DNA of 64,000 nucleotides from Ganoderma boninense. Taxonomy: Eukaryota > Basidiomycota > Agaricomycetes > Polyporales > Polyporaceae. This document shows, in pieces, positions 11,716 to 22,156 of the stretch. The number at the start of each line of letters is the position of its first letter. Positions within the stretch are counted from its first letter, which is position 1. The stretch spans positions 133,139-197,138 of the forward strand of contig PJEW03000014.1 in NCBI GenBank assembly GCA_002900995.3. The letters run 5' to 3'. Under the pieces are notes generated by a model, which did not search any database, was not told the DNA's origin, and saw only the letters and a list, made by a program, of their open reading frames with translations. Position numbers and translations under genes: made by a program.

Positions 11716-11982
11716 GCCGTCCAGCTGGTTCAGCAGCTCCAGCATCGTCTGCTGGACCTCCACTGGACTTCTATGTCCTTGTCGCCCAACCCGCCTGACC
11801 CGTCCAACCCGACCCGCATAACCCACACAGAGTCTTTCAAACTGACCTCCTCTATGAAGATGATGCTCGGCGCATGCTTGCGCCCCTTCACGAACAGCTC
11901 GCGCACCGTCCGCGAGCCCTCACTGGCTCTACACTAGCTCGGAAGCGGAAACGCGGATGAACTTGCTGTCCGTGCAGCGCAC
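11716..11982 (-). pseudogene. 26S proteasome regulatory ATPase (RPT) fragment
   Basis: The minus strand encodes [17 protein letters not shown], then after in-frame stops and a shift [20 protein letters not shown], then across an intron-like stretch with a GTCAGT donor [15 protein letters not shown]. These are three consecutive signatures of the AAA ATPase core of proteasome base subunits, in the right order; the last is near-universal in RPT proteins, and RPT6 or RPT3 fits best. Walker A and the second-region-of-homology residues are absent, and the Walker B tail reads IIFIEE rather than the usual IIFxDE. It is a captured and decayed copy, not a gene. Keeping an intron-like spacer suggests DNA-level capture rather than retroposition. 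Confidence 0.75.
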
Positions 11983-12471
11983 CACTGAACACGTGAGGAG
12001 GGTGGAACGTGCGAGGAGGGTCTTGCAATGAAGGGAGACAGGGTAAAATTTGAAAAGTATGCACATACCTCGCGGGGTCCTCGTGTTCCCTCACTTATCC
12101 CAATCCCTCCATCGCGGTTCTCCCTCCCCTCTTCATGCTGACCCTGCCTCCCGGCCGTCTTCGCGCTCGTCCATATTGTTGATTCGAGTGGGGGTTACGC
12201 ATTGTTCTGAGGTCTCTCGACCGAGCTCGCGACGCGATCCGGGTATCACAGGGAGGAAGCAGGGAGAGGTCGAAAAAATAGGACGCAGAGGGAAGCGGAG
12301 TGAACTGTGGCAGAGTGGCGAGAACGGGACATCTGAGAAGAGTGGGCCACTGATCTTGAAGGCAGGGGTGCTGGCTGGGATCATGCGGCGGGGTGGGATG
12401 AGATGGGAGAGGAGTGGAGTGCTGAGGTGAGCTGGGAGGGGAAGGCATCCTGGCGCAAAGTCTTGCCGTAT

Positions 12472-12507
12472 GGTCAGGCGCTGGCACGTTCGTGCCGGCG
12501 CCTGACC
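12472..12507. repeat. 36-bp near-perfect palindrome
   Basis: GGTCAGGCGCTGGCACG is followed after 2 bp by its inverted copy, with one mismatch in 17. A related palindrome lies at 12895-12926. Confidence 0.8.
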
Positions 12508-12894
12508 ATTTCCAGAATCGGAACTGGCTTTGGGAGCACGGAACGTGGGGTTGCGGGGTCGGGGGACGCTTCTGAGGCTATTGAGGCCATGGGATGTGAT
12601 GGGACTAGGGCGCTGGACATCGAGAAAAATCCTCCAGGTGAGTATCATTGCCCTCAAACGACGGGACCTTGCTTACCTGCTCCATCCCGAGCTAGCTCCG
12701 GCCGCGCGTGTGCCCAGATTGCCGGAAGCCTTCTCTCGACACCCCTGGAAGTCCTAGTCGGAGTCGGCAAGCGGAGGAAGGGACGGTTCTACAAAGGTAT
12801 GTTTTCACCATCGTATTCGAGTCGTCTCTCGCAACCTGTATGCCCACAAAACCTTTGTTCAACAACGAAGGAGGCACCTCTATTTTAGGAAGTG

Positions 12895-12926
12895 GTCGGG
12901 CGCTGGCACCAACGTGCCAGCGCCTG
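12895..12926. repeat. Second palindrome of the same family
   Basis: GGGCGCTGGCAC, a short loop, then GTGCCAGCGCCT. It shares the core GGCGCTGGCAC with the palindrome at 12472-12507. Confidence 0.7.
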
Positions 12927-13204
12927 TGCGTTCGCCAATAATTTCGGCGAAAAGTTGTCTGGTGCGTCTGGTATGTCTTTGCGCCCATCTCATCCTCCCC
13001 CATGGGATCAACCCCTTCGGCTCCTTCCCCGTGAACCCAATGCCGGTGCTCACATGGATGACTTTATTCTCAAAGAAACTCTGCCATTAGCTGCGGCAGC
13101 ATCCGTCTCCTCATTGATTGCCAAATCGCCATCTGCCGCCTCCTCCTTTCTCATCCACATCCACGGCCACATCAACAGCTCCTGTCGTATCTGGGTCGCC
13201 AGGT

Positions 13205-13663
13205 CATGAATGGGCGATATCAAAGCCATCCAGCTGCTCTGCGCCGAGAGCCTCGCCGCACACGGGAGCAAATGCGACTCCAATCCGCTGCACGGTCCGC
13301 TACCATGTAGGAGATAGATGGCAAATGCTAGGCCTGAGGTGCGTACACATATACAACCTCATCCTGCTCTCCACGCTCATTGTCCCCTCCGTTCACCCCA
13401 CCCACTTCGCGCTCGCCCGCTGGCTGGTTGCCGATGCCAGCGTACCCATCGATGGCATGGACTTATCCGGCTCACCTGCGCTGTACCACACGATCTCGAC
13501 GAAGCCGGCCTTCGACGCCGAGTACACACAGATGCTGTACGATGCGGGCGGGCATGTCACACGGAGCGACCACTACGGAGACGTGGCCGCTCTCGAGATC
13601 TGGTGGACGAAGGACCTGATGAACGAGGCGCAGTCCTCTAATACGCAATGGTCATCAGCATAA
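13205..13663 (+). pseudogene. Ankyrin-type gene fragment captured by the carrier
   Basis: The plus strand encodes MGDIKAIQLLCAESLAAHGS in one frame, then after a TAG and an intron-like GTGCGT stretch ARWLVADASVPIDGMDLSGS, LYHTISTKPAFDAEYTQ and MLYDAGGHVTRSDHYGDVAA. The spacing and the pattern of a position-specific helix pair followed by DAGGHVxxxDxYGD resemble ankyrin repeats of Agaricomycete ankyrin/MYND-type proteins. No MYND cysteine cluster is visible. The reading frame is interrupted, and the fragment ends without a natural C-terminus. Assignment is by pattern only, so the ankyrin call is moderate and a specific gene cannot be named. Confidence 0.45.
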
Positions 13664-14238
13664 AGAACCCGTACGTGAACATCAGCCTCGACTAGATTCC
13701 CCTGCCTAAGGGAGGAGTGTCGGCATGTGGAGCCAACGCAGTTCTGGTCAGTCATGACCCCTCACTGCTGATCCGTTGGTTGATAATCTTATTGCATGTT
13801 TACGGTCTTTTTGCATGCAGGACCAGTCATGTTTCACCGCGCGAAGCTACTATTCCGAACATCTTCTATGTACTAGGTCTGTGCAGGGCAAGGGCTGGGT
13901 GGTGCGTGTGGAGGTCTGGAGGTGCTATGACTAGTACTTTTGTTGTTCTAGTAGATGCATGTTGGTTAGTGTACTTGGAAACAGAATCTTTTGTTTGCGT
14001 TATCAACACTTTTTAAATGCTTTGTCTGTGAGATGGGGTTAGTCTTAAGAGCCTTGACCTGTTCTGAAGGCTTCCCAAGGCTCTTCAAGGAGCCTTCACC
14101 CAGAATTTCACAGGAGGGTAAGCCTTGAAGGCACCTCACATACCCTGGCTGCCTTGGAGCCTTGGCTGCCCTCAGGAACCGTGAGATACCTTCACAGCCA
14201 CTCAAGGTGCCTCAACGCCAAAGGGCTTTTTCCTGATG

Positions 14239-16600
14239 AACATGTAAGTCCTCGATACTCATTCTCGGAGCGCTCACAACTCGGATCACTGGAGTTCTCA
14301 TTGGCATTTTAGGGAATACGAATGGAGCCAATTATGAGCTATTTGCAGCCGTTGCGGACGCAAATGGGTCGATTCCCCTTGCCTTCCTTTTCCTGCTCAC
14401 AACTCCGGATGCCGCCCGCGGAGCCAAGCAGGTGGTGCTCTCCCACTTTTTCAGCGCTCTCAAGGACGACGGCGTGCAGCCAGAGTTTACGCTCACTGAC
14501 AAGGACTGGTCTGAAATTAATGCTATGCAGGCAGTTTGGCCAGACTCAAAACACCAGCTTTGCTTTTGGCATGGGCTTTGAGCTGTCAAGCAGCGTCTTT
14601 CGAAGAACAAGGACTCTTCAGCGCCTTATAACTCCAAGCCGGTCGCCCAGGAATTTAGCTATATTGACAAGTCCTTTGTCCCAGTAGGGCAAAGGCCAGA
14701 CTCTGAGACGGTGAGAAGCCTCCTGCACAACTATGGTTTTATTAACTTCTCTATTGAATTAGATTCCCGCCCCTCCGGAGCGACCTCTTCCCCGCATCCA
14801 CCTCCTCATAGATGGACGCCCGAGCGTCCTTACACAGTCAATCCTCCCCATTACCCTTCAGGTGGACATGATTCGCAAAGCACTAGCCTCTTGTGAAGAT
14901 GACGAGATCCCTGCTGAGGGAGAAAACTTCGACATTGAGGCGCAGGGAGATCATGGTGCTGTACCGGTCATCATGGGGAGAGGCAGTGCTCAGGGAGAGC
15001 CGGATAGGGACAGCGACACTCGGAGTGATAGTTCTCAAGACTTGCTATCCTACGAGAAGCTCGCCGAGCACGAGGATGACGAAGATTGGAGATGGGACGA
15101 TGCTCACGATGATATTCGCAAGCAGGTCGACGATGTCACAGCTGATAAGATGAATGTAGACAAGACCGGCCCATCGGACCCATTGGAGGAAAGTGAGCAA
15201 GGTATCCGAGTGAAGAACCCGAGCTACATCTTCTGTCCACTCCCACACCGCCTTCCGATCCTACGGCTCTTCGCCAAACATGCTTCCCAGCACTCACTTC
15301 TCTCCGAGCGGCATGGACAGCCCCGGAATGCCGAAGAAATTTACCGTGATGCCGTCAAGGAGATGTACTGACACTGTAAAGCCAATAACCTGTGCGAGGT
15401 GTGGGCTTACATGTGGATGTCGTGGTATTCACCTGAAAAGTGGAAGCTTTGGGCCCGTGGTGGCTATGCATCAAGCATTCCTTGCAAGCGGACTACTATG
15501 ATGGTGGAGTCCCTGTGGCGCAACCTCAAACGGCTCGTTCTCATAATGCACAACCGCCCATGCATTGACTTTACAATTCATTCCATTGTTACCCAGACTA
15601 TCCCCGCCTACCGAATCACGCTCAGCAAGATCGTCAATGATAGCCGAGATGGCCGTGCAGCAGCGCCGACCCATATGCAAGCTGCATTCAAGGCCGCGTG
15701 GGAGCGGCTTCTCAAGATCCCTGTCAAGGGTGCTTACAAGACGAGTATTCCCACTTGGACGTGCGACTGTGGTGCTCAAAAATACCACTCATACCTTCTT
15801 TGTAAGCACCTCGTCCAGGCCGCAGATCGCCCTCCACCCACATGGTGGACTTCTCTTGTCCGCTACCACATTTTCCCATTCTACACTGTCCCTATGAAGG
15901 GGAAAGTCGCCAGTCCACCCAAGGATCGCACCAATCATGCTTGGGTGAAACGAATGCCACACACGCCACATCTCAAGCCGGAACCCTCAGACTTGGAGGC
16001 CCCATCTCCGCTTCTGCCCTCCTCTCCCCCTTCTTTTTCTGTGTCCCGGGCCGCAACTCCTGAGCCTGATGAGCGTGAAGTCATCGACCTCACAATGATG
16101 CAGTCATCTTCTCCGGTATGTGTGATACATTAACTATTGATATTCAATGCTGACTTCACGTTGTCTATCTCGGGACCGGGTGCTGTGGCGCTACTAGATT
16201 CAATCGTCACCTCAAAAGCCTCCTCCCACTGGTCAGGATGGACTGATACACTCCCAGGGAGGTGGAAATGCTGGTTTTGAGGTATGTTCTTGTCTATTAT
16301 TGTTGTATTAAATGCCAAAATTATTTTCCAGCCTGAGAACGCAAGAGATCTTGAAAAGGCCAAGCTCATACGCCGCCTTTGGAAGGCTGCTGATATCCTT
16401 GAGGAACAGGAAGACCCTCGCTTTATTCAAAATGCCAAAGCCATGACCAAACATGTGAGTGAATAGGTAGGCGAGATCGAGCTCCATGAGAACCGTCGCA
16501 CAATGCCCACTACAAACTGGCGGTCCGCGTCGAGCACAATTGGTTACAAGTACACTTCTAGGTGCGTCATCCAAATACTGCCACAGCTCCCTCAATCTTA
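14239..16600 (+). pseudogene. MULE-1 transposase, catalytic and SWIM zinc-finger block
   Basis: After an intron the block encodes NTNGANYELFAAVADANGS, EFTLTDKDWSEINAMQ and KHQLCFWHGL, the MULE transposase core with its DKDWSE acidic site and CxxH helix. An acidic linker and the C-terminal half with SWYSPEKWKLWARGGYASS follow. The SWIM-type zinc finger CDCGAQKYHSYLLCKHLV sits near 15770-15820. A last exon ends HENRRTMPTTN near 16510. MULE-2 carries each of these motifs. Lesions are TGA at 14579-14581, where MULE-2 has CGA, and TGA at 15369-15371, where MULE-2 encodes Leu in EMYLHC. The element encoded a cut-and-paste nuclease-type transposase; this copy cannot be translated through. Confidence 0.82.
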
Positions 16601-16912
16601 CTTATAGGGGCCCAAAGCAAATGAAATAGTTCGCATATATAATTATGTACTCAAATCACTCTATCCCTGAAGTTGAATGGATACCGTGGCCAACTTACAG
16701 TGTTTCAATTCATTAAGCGCTCAATTCCCGATTAGGTGTTCCTCGCAGTCTGGCTGTGCAAGTTGAGCTGAGGTTGCTGCACCCGAGGAAGTTTGGAAAA
16801 AGGTTTTGAGTAGTAAGAAATAATATATACACATGTGTAATACTATGTAAGTCAAAACTCTGATCCCGACCTTTGTCTGAAGGTAGATATGTTGAGGACA
16901 ACATACGTCGTT
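16601..16912. other. MULE-1 3' untranslated region up to the Plavaka-B insertion
   Basis: No coding frame seen. It resumes at 25668 and runs to the right inverted repeat of MULE-1. Confidence 0.5.
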
Positions 16913-19882
16913 CATCAGGAAAAAACCACCTAGCAAAATGTCAGAAATTGTTGCTTAGTATCACTATCTATCACTACATACCAGGAATTGTGTACATGCA
17001 GTAGTGATGGCATACTACTGCTATCTGCTAAGGTCACCTTGCAAATTAGCAAAAGGTACAGGTAGCTAGCAGTTTTGACTCCAGATTACCCACTCCATTA
17101 GCAAAGGAAGATGTAGTTAGCACAGGGGAATAAAAGACAGGTTAGACATGCTAGCATTGGATAATCACACTTGAAGCACACAAACAAAGCATTGGATCTC
17201 ATAACTAGCATTGAGTGTAAAGTAGATGGATAACTAAGAGCTAATAGAGTAGAGAACTAGCAGGCCAATAAGTCGCAGACCAGGGGCTTGAAGTAAGAGA
17301 GAAATAGGAAGAAAGCGTCAAAAATGAGGTAGCGAAGAGAATCACGAGCATTCCATGCCATCAACATCCAAATATCCCATTCCAAACCCTAGACTGTTTG
17401 AGACGCCGCCCATGATGCCCCTAGAAAGAATATTGCATCAGCAAAGATCAGACAAACAAGATAAAGGCATATGTGACACGTTTGAACCGTCCATGCGTCA
17501 ATGAATGGAAAGCATCAATGTTCTTATCTTTAATGTGGTCGAGAAATGCCATATTGCGCCGGTACACGTGAAGGTTTGGATTGACTTCAAAATTTGCAGC
17601 ATCGTAGTGAGTGTGCTTGAAATCATCGATAGCTGCAAAGATCTGGCCACGAATCAGTCCGAAGATGGAGCACCGAGGTCAGAGCGCCGGTGACATACTG
17701 CCGTAGACACTAGCACAAGCATGGGAGCGGGGATCTCCTTCTCGTCTGGCTTGTCGGGATGTGAGGATATAAAGTGCTTGGAGATGCAGTACCCGTAGCT
17801 CTGCCTCTTGCTGAAGAAAGACGCAATCAACATGTTCTCAAAGATAGGGAGCTTGAATCCCTCCTTGCCATTGACTGTCCACTTCTAGTGCGTACGTTAG
17901 TTTCAATTTGGGATGCTCGTAATCGAGGAGTTACGGACCTCATAGTCATGCGGGTAGATGTACGCGAGATCTTTTTAAAGCCACGCTACCTTCTCCGTGT
18001 CTCCGATTATCAGGCCATACGCCACGCGAACAGCACCTTCGCACTTGCTCTTGACCTTGCCCCACATGAGAAAGACGCGCTGGGAGGGCTGAGAGATAGT
18101 GAAGATGATGATGTGAGAAATCAAAATAGCACTTACGATTGTGCTGAACTTCTTCCAGTAGGTGTTATTCTTGCGATCCTTGAGCATTCAAACCATGGCC
18201 TTGTAGCCGAGAGCCTTCGCGTGCTTGACCAGAATGTCACGAGTGAAAGAGCCATCCCCATCTGGATCATCGGGGAACGCGTTGACAGTGCAGACACTGA
18301 GCTCGCAGTCTGAGATTGCAAGATTCGCAACCTGTCTAACTCGCGGGGGCTGGTTGGTGAGGTTGGGGCGTGAATTACCGAACCAAACGAGGTCGACGCT
18401 AGTGGCGTCCTCGTCGGAAGAAGAAGACGGAGCCTTGTCCTGTGAATGAAGTTCACGCAGATATGAATGATGAAGAAGGATATGCATACGGGTTGACGGC
18501 ACTTCCGAGATAGAGGCTCCTTGTCTAAGCCGCTACTACCGTTGTCCGAGGCGAACTTGACTTCCTGTACGGTTCATCGCGTCAACCACCCCTGTTAAAC
18601 AGTCCATAACGTGAACTCACCTCATCCTGTTTACCACGTTTACGCTTCGTTGATTGACCCGTCGACGTCTTGAGCTTAGGCCCGCCTGATCGCATATCTG
18701 TTGGTTGTGGTCAATGCAAATAAGCAACGCGAGGACACGTACCCTGATTGGTGTGCTTCGACACTGGCGTCGCAGTTCGAGCTCGACTTGCTGCCGTGCT
18801 CGAAGCAGATGAGCGCAACGGCCCCGCAATCCGCTTCGGTTTCGGGTCTGACTTGGTCTTGCCACGCCCCTTGTTGTGCCTCTCTTCGGGTTCGTCATCT
18901 GTGTCGTCGCGCTCCTGTGCCTTCTGCCCTTGGTGCTTCTTTGCCTTCTCGTGTTCGCCCCATAGCTGCTTGCGGACTTCTTCATGCTCTCGTTCATACT
19001 CATGCTCCATCTCCAGGGTGAGCTCCAATTTACGCTCGTGGGCCTTCTCTCGCTTGCGCTCCTTCTCTCGTTCGCGCTCCTTCTTGCGCTGCCGTTCTTC
19101 ATTTTGCTTGCGCTCCTGGCGTTCCGTGCGCTCGTGTTCCTTCTCACGCTCATTGTACTCCACGAGCTCTATGCGCTAACGTTCCCGTTCCCGTGCACGC
19201 TCCTTCATCCGCTCTGCCCGCTGCTCCTCGCGCCTGCGTTCACGCTCTTCTTCACGCTCTGCCTCGCGCTCTTCTTCGCGCCTGCGGGCCCGTTCGTGCT
19301 CTCTCACCCGCTCCTTCGCGCGGTCCGCCCGACCCTCCTCTGCACTTGATACACCTGCGTCCGTGTCTTCGTTCTCATCTTCGGACCCGTCGTTCCGCCC
19401 TTTGCCCCTCTTCGCATTGGGCGTCTTGGGTTTTTTCTTTACCGGGCGGGCCTGTAAATAACGATTGAATAGATAAGTATTAAGAGGACTCGCAGCATTG
19501 CAACGTACCTGTTCCTCACCCTCGGATGCACCAGATGACTCAACCCTCGGACGCTTGGGCGTGGGCTTGAGCTTGGCCTTGGAAGGCGAGGTGCGATCGA
19601 CGTCGACGTCTGAGGTAGCGTGGCGAGAGTCGGCAGGAGAGGGAGGTGGAAAGAAATCGAAGTCGTCATCATTGAATGTGTTTCCGGCGCCGTCGACCCA
19701 AGCTGGGGCCTGCAGTTGAATTGAGTAAATAACAAGACGAGGAGGACGATGAGAGAGATGAGGCATGATGAAGGGAGGTGGTAAGCGCCCCGACCGACCT
19801 CGCTATCAAACTTTGCCTGGAGGGCGCTTGGATCCTTGCCTTCCAACTCCTGCAGTCCACTCGCACCAGTATTGGTTAGGTA

Positions 19883-21026
19883 AATATATTTGACAGTGTT
19901 AGTTATAACAAATGCTGTTTTTATATACTCAATGCTTATTGACGGGTGCTCAAATATTTGGTGTGGCAGGCGGTCCCCTGGCGAGAACCACATAAATATT
20001 CAAGCTCAGGCGTGAATCAAATATTTAGGATGAGGTTCAAATATTTGAACCGGATAAAAAAGGCATTAATGGGGATTGAACCCACGCACCCACGGCATTG
20101 TGAAGGACGTGAGCAATGTTCTGACTGGGCCATAAGGCCGATACATGGCCACAAACTAATACTATTATGTCACGTCTTCTCAGCGCTTGTCCTACCATAC
20201 TTGGTCACCTTCTACTCAACGCCATCATGTCCAGCATTCCCGGGAAATATTCCGACCTCCTATCATCCATTTTTGAATACGAATAAAATCTTTGTTATAA
20301 CTAAACTAAAAGGTCGTTGACTCCGACCTAAATATATCCAGTAGTTATTACTAGTACAACTTGTACAAGTACCTTGAATGGCCACTAAAGGGAATTGGCA
20401 TCATCAAATACATACAAAGATGAAATATACTGCACCAGATGCTACTCTATAGATGGTACATTTCTCTGAAACTCTACTGAGGGGAAAGAGGAGCATTGGC
20501 ATGTGTGGTAACTGGGGGTACTAGTATGCACCTGCCACCAATTTGAGCCAGAACCAGCTACTCTCATTATTAGATATACAGTGAACATGGATGTAATATG
20601 GTCAAAGGTTGTGTCAGTAGAACCTGGACGAGCTACCTGCAGGGAATATTATGGATTATTTCCCGGGAATGCTGGACATGACGGCGTTGAGTAGTAGAAG
20701 GTGACCAAGTATGGTAGGACAAGCGCTGAGAAGACGTGACATAATAGTATTAGTTTGTGGCCATGTATCGGCCTTATGGCCCAGTCAGAACATCGCTCAC
20801 GTCCTTCACAATGCCGTGGGTGCATGGGTTCAATCCCCATTAATGCCTTTTTTATCCGGTTCAAATATTTGAACCTCATCCTAAATATTTGATTCACGCC
20901 TGAGCTTGAATATTTATGTGGTTCTCGCCAGGGGACCGCCTGCCACACCAAATATTTGAGCACCCGTCAATAAGCATTGAGTATATAAAAACAGCATTCG
21001 TTATAACTAACACTGTCAAATATATT
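19883..21026. mobile_element. Foldback element with 367-bp inverted arms
   Basis: Arms 19883-20249 and 20659-21026 are nearly identical inverted copies starting AATATATTTGACAGTG and ending near CCCGGGAAATA; a 409-bp unique spacer lies between. The arms contain repeated AAATATTTG words and a tRNA-like stretch. It encodes no protein of its own. No target duplication was found at its borders, so the superfamily is open. It interrupts the partner gene of Plavaka-B and is therefore the innermost insertion in this nest. Confidence 0.78.
20075..20150 (-). other. tRNA-like polymerase III promoter remnant in foldback arm
   Basis: On the minus strand an A-box-like ATGGCCCAGTCAGAAC is followed about 45 nt later by the B-box-like GGGTTCAATCCCC and then a T run (TTTTTT) near 20064. 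The arms do not fold as a full tRNA. The same stretch occurs in the other arm at about 20765-20840 on the plus strand. Confidence 0.4.
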
Positions 21027-21737
21027 GATCCAGCCGATATCACTGCCACTTGACCCCGACAGCTCCTCGTCGTCGTCCTCATCCTCATCCTCGTTCTTCT
21101 CTTCTTCTCGGCTGTCGCTGCTTTCCTCCTCTGGGCTCTTGTGGCTTTCAGCCTTCGCCTTTCCTTTCGACTGGCTGGACCGCGTCCTCAACGATTTCCC
21201 TGGCGCTCCATCTTCCACGTCGTTCTCGGACCCTCCGTCGTCGGGACTGGCAGCGCGCCCCTTCCCCAGGCCTTTGGCACGCGGAGCAGGGGACTTGTCA
21301 TTGGACGTGTTGAGGTCAATGCTAGGAGGAGGGTACTTGGGACCCGGCCTGGCAACCGCCTTCTTCGCCGGCCCCTGATTTGCACCTGCAGCTTCAAGAA
21401 CGTTGACGTACCCCGTACCCCGTGAAAGTGAGTTTGACTTACCTTTCTTCTCCTTTCCCCCTCCCCCTTTCTTCGGCGCCCTGGGCTTGGAAATCATGTC
21501 CTCCCACACTGTAGCTTCTTGTTTGCATTGCAGCACGGTCAGATACTGATTACGCACCTTTGTGTGCACCTGTTGCTGATTTGCATACAGCTGTAAACCA
21601 TGTGTTAGCGGTGAGTTGCGCCAACTTAGGGCTTTGACGTCTGAGACGGTCTGACTTACGTCTGCCATCCCCTCCCTCAACAGTTGTCGGGGCCGGAGGG
21701 GCGTCGCTTTGATCAGGATCGGGTAGACCCGAGACAT

Positions 21738-22156
21738 GACAGACCATCGGGATTCAAGGAACGGGGACACGAAGACCAGAAGGGAGCTCGGCTGGCAAAC
21801 GGGGTGTTTACGTTTCTTGATGGGTGGAGTATGAATGGATGAACGGGTGGACGGGTGGACGGACGGGTAGATGGATGGACGGGTGGATGGAATTGGAATG
21901 AATGAGTAAATGAGAAGCATGGTAAGTGTTGCGCTGGCTCGATGTGGTCGTGTTTAAGTGAGACACTGATGCGAAATTGCAGAACAGTGAGCCGCAGCGA
22001 GTCCAGCAAGTGAGCTGCGGCGATTCAAGCAGGTGAGCCAAACCTCATCGCGATCGATCTGAATCGTTCGTCACTCCCGCACGTCCAACATCCTTGCACT
22101 CTGCTTGTACCTAGACAGCGTTCTATGTCGATTGTTTTCCTCCCCGTACTTTATCT
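21738..22156. promoter_or_regulatory. Divergent intergenic region of Plavaka-B
   Basis: It lies between the two divergent genes and corresponds to 6584-7019 in copy A. It contains short GGACGGGTGGATGG-type repeats (21830-21890). No core promoter motif was recognised. Confidence 0.4.

Larger units (their letters stand above)
11991..13200. other. Carrier interior without recognisable gene
   Basis: No frame here is convincing as protein. It holds purine-rich DNA (12240-12440) and two GC-rich palindromes, listed separately. Splice-like AGGTATGT words occur near 12796, so further captured fragments are possible. Confidence 0.4.
11177..14238. mobile_element. Non-autonomous Plavaka-type element carrying host gene fragments
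   Basis: The element is 3,062 bp with ends CATCAGGAAAAAGGGTTTGG and, reversed at the right, CATCAGGAAAAAGCCCTTTG, followed by GCGCTGAGG or GCGTTGAGG. A 2-bp duplication AA flanks it (11175-11176, 14239-14240). Both subterminal regions (11195-11290, 14040-14220) are full of AAGGCTCCTT-type repeats. It has no transposase. Inside are minus-strand pieces of a 26S proteasome ATPase gene and plus-strand pieces of an ankyrin-type gene, plus two GC-rich palindromes. The shared terminus suggests mobilisation by Plavaka enzymes, though the inner part of the repeat differs from copies A and B. Confidence 0.8.
17390..21737 (-). pseudogene. Plavaka partner gene B, interrupted by a foldback element
   Basis: This is the counterpart of the plus-strand gene in copy A. 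The likely start is at 21737 (MSRVYPILIKATPLR), with a GTAAGT intron after GMAD. A basic/acidic exon ends GSDIGWI at the foldback, and coding resumes beyond it with LQELEGKDPSALQAKFDSE (A: KDPGALNALFDKE). Then come WVDGAGNTFNDDDFDFF, a very long Glu/Arg coiled coil (about 19400-18720), VDLVWFGNSRPNLTNQPPR, SQRVFLMWGKVKSKC, YIYPHDYE, EIPAPMLVLVSTA and FEVNPNLHVYRRN. In-frame stops lie at 19178-19176 (TAG), 18190-18188 (TGA) and about 17977-17975 (TAA), besides the insertion. Conservation of the domain order in two diverged elements argues that the gene belongs to the element. The exon map is approximate. Confidence 0.68.

Noticed and set aside
14322..14687. 121-codon plus-strand frame
   Set aside because: It overlaps the MULE core in another frame. 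The frame with ELFAAVADANGS and DKDWSEINAM is the conserved one.
19870..21035. Target duplication at the foldback element
   Set aside because: The flanks (TTGGTTAGGTA left, GATCCAGCC right) show no repeat of any usual size.
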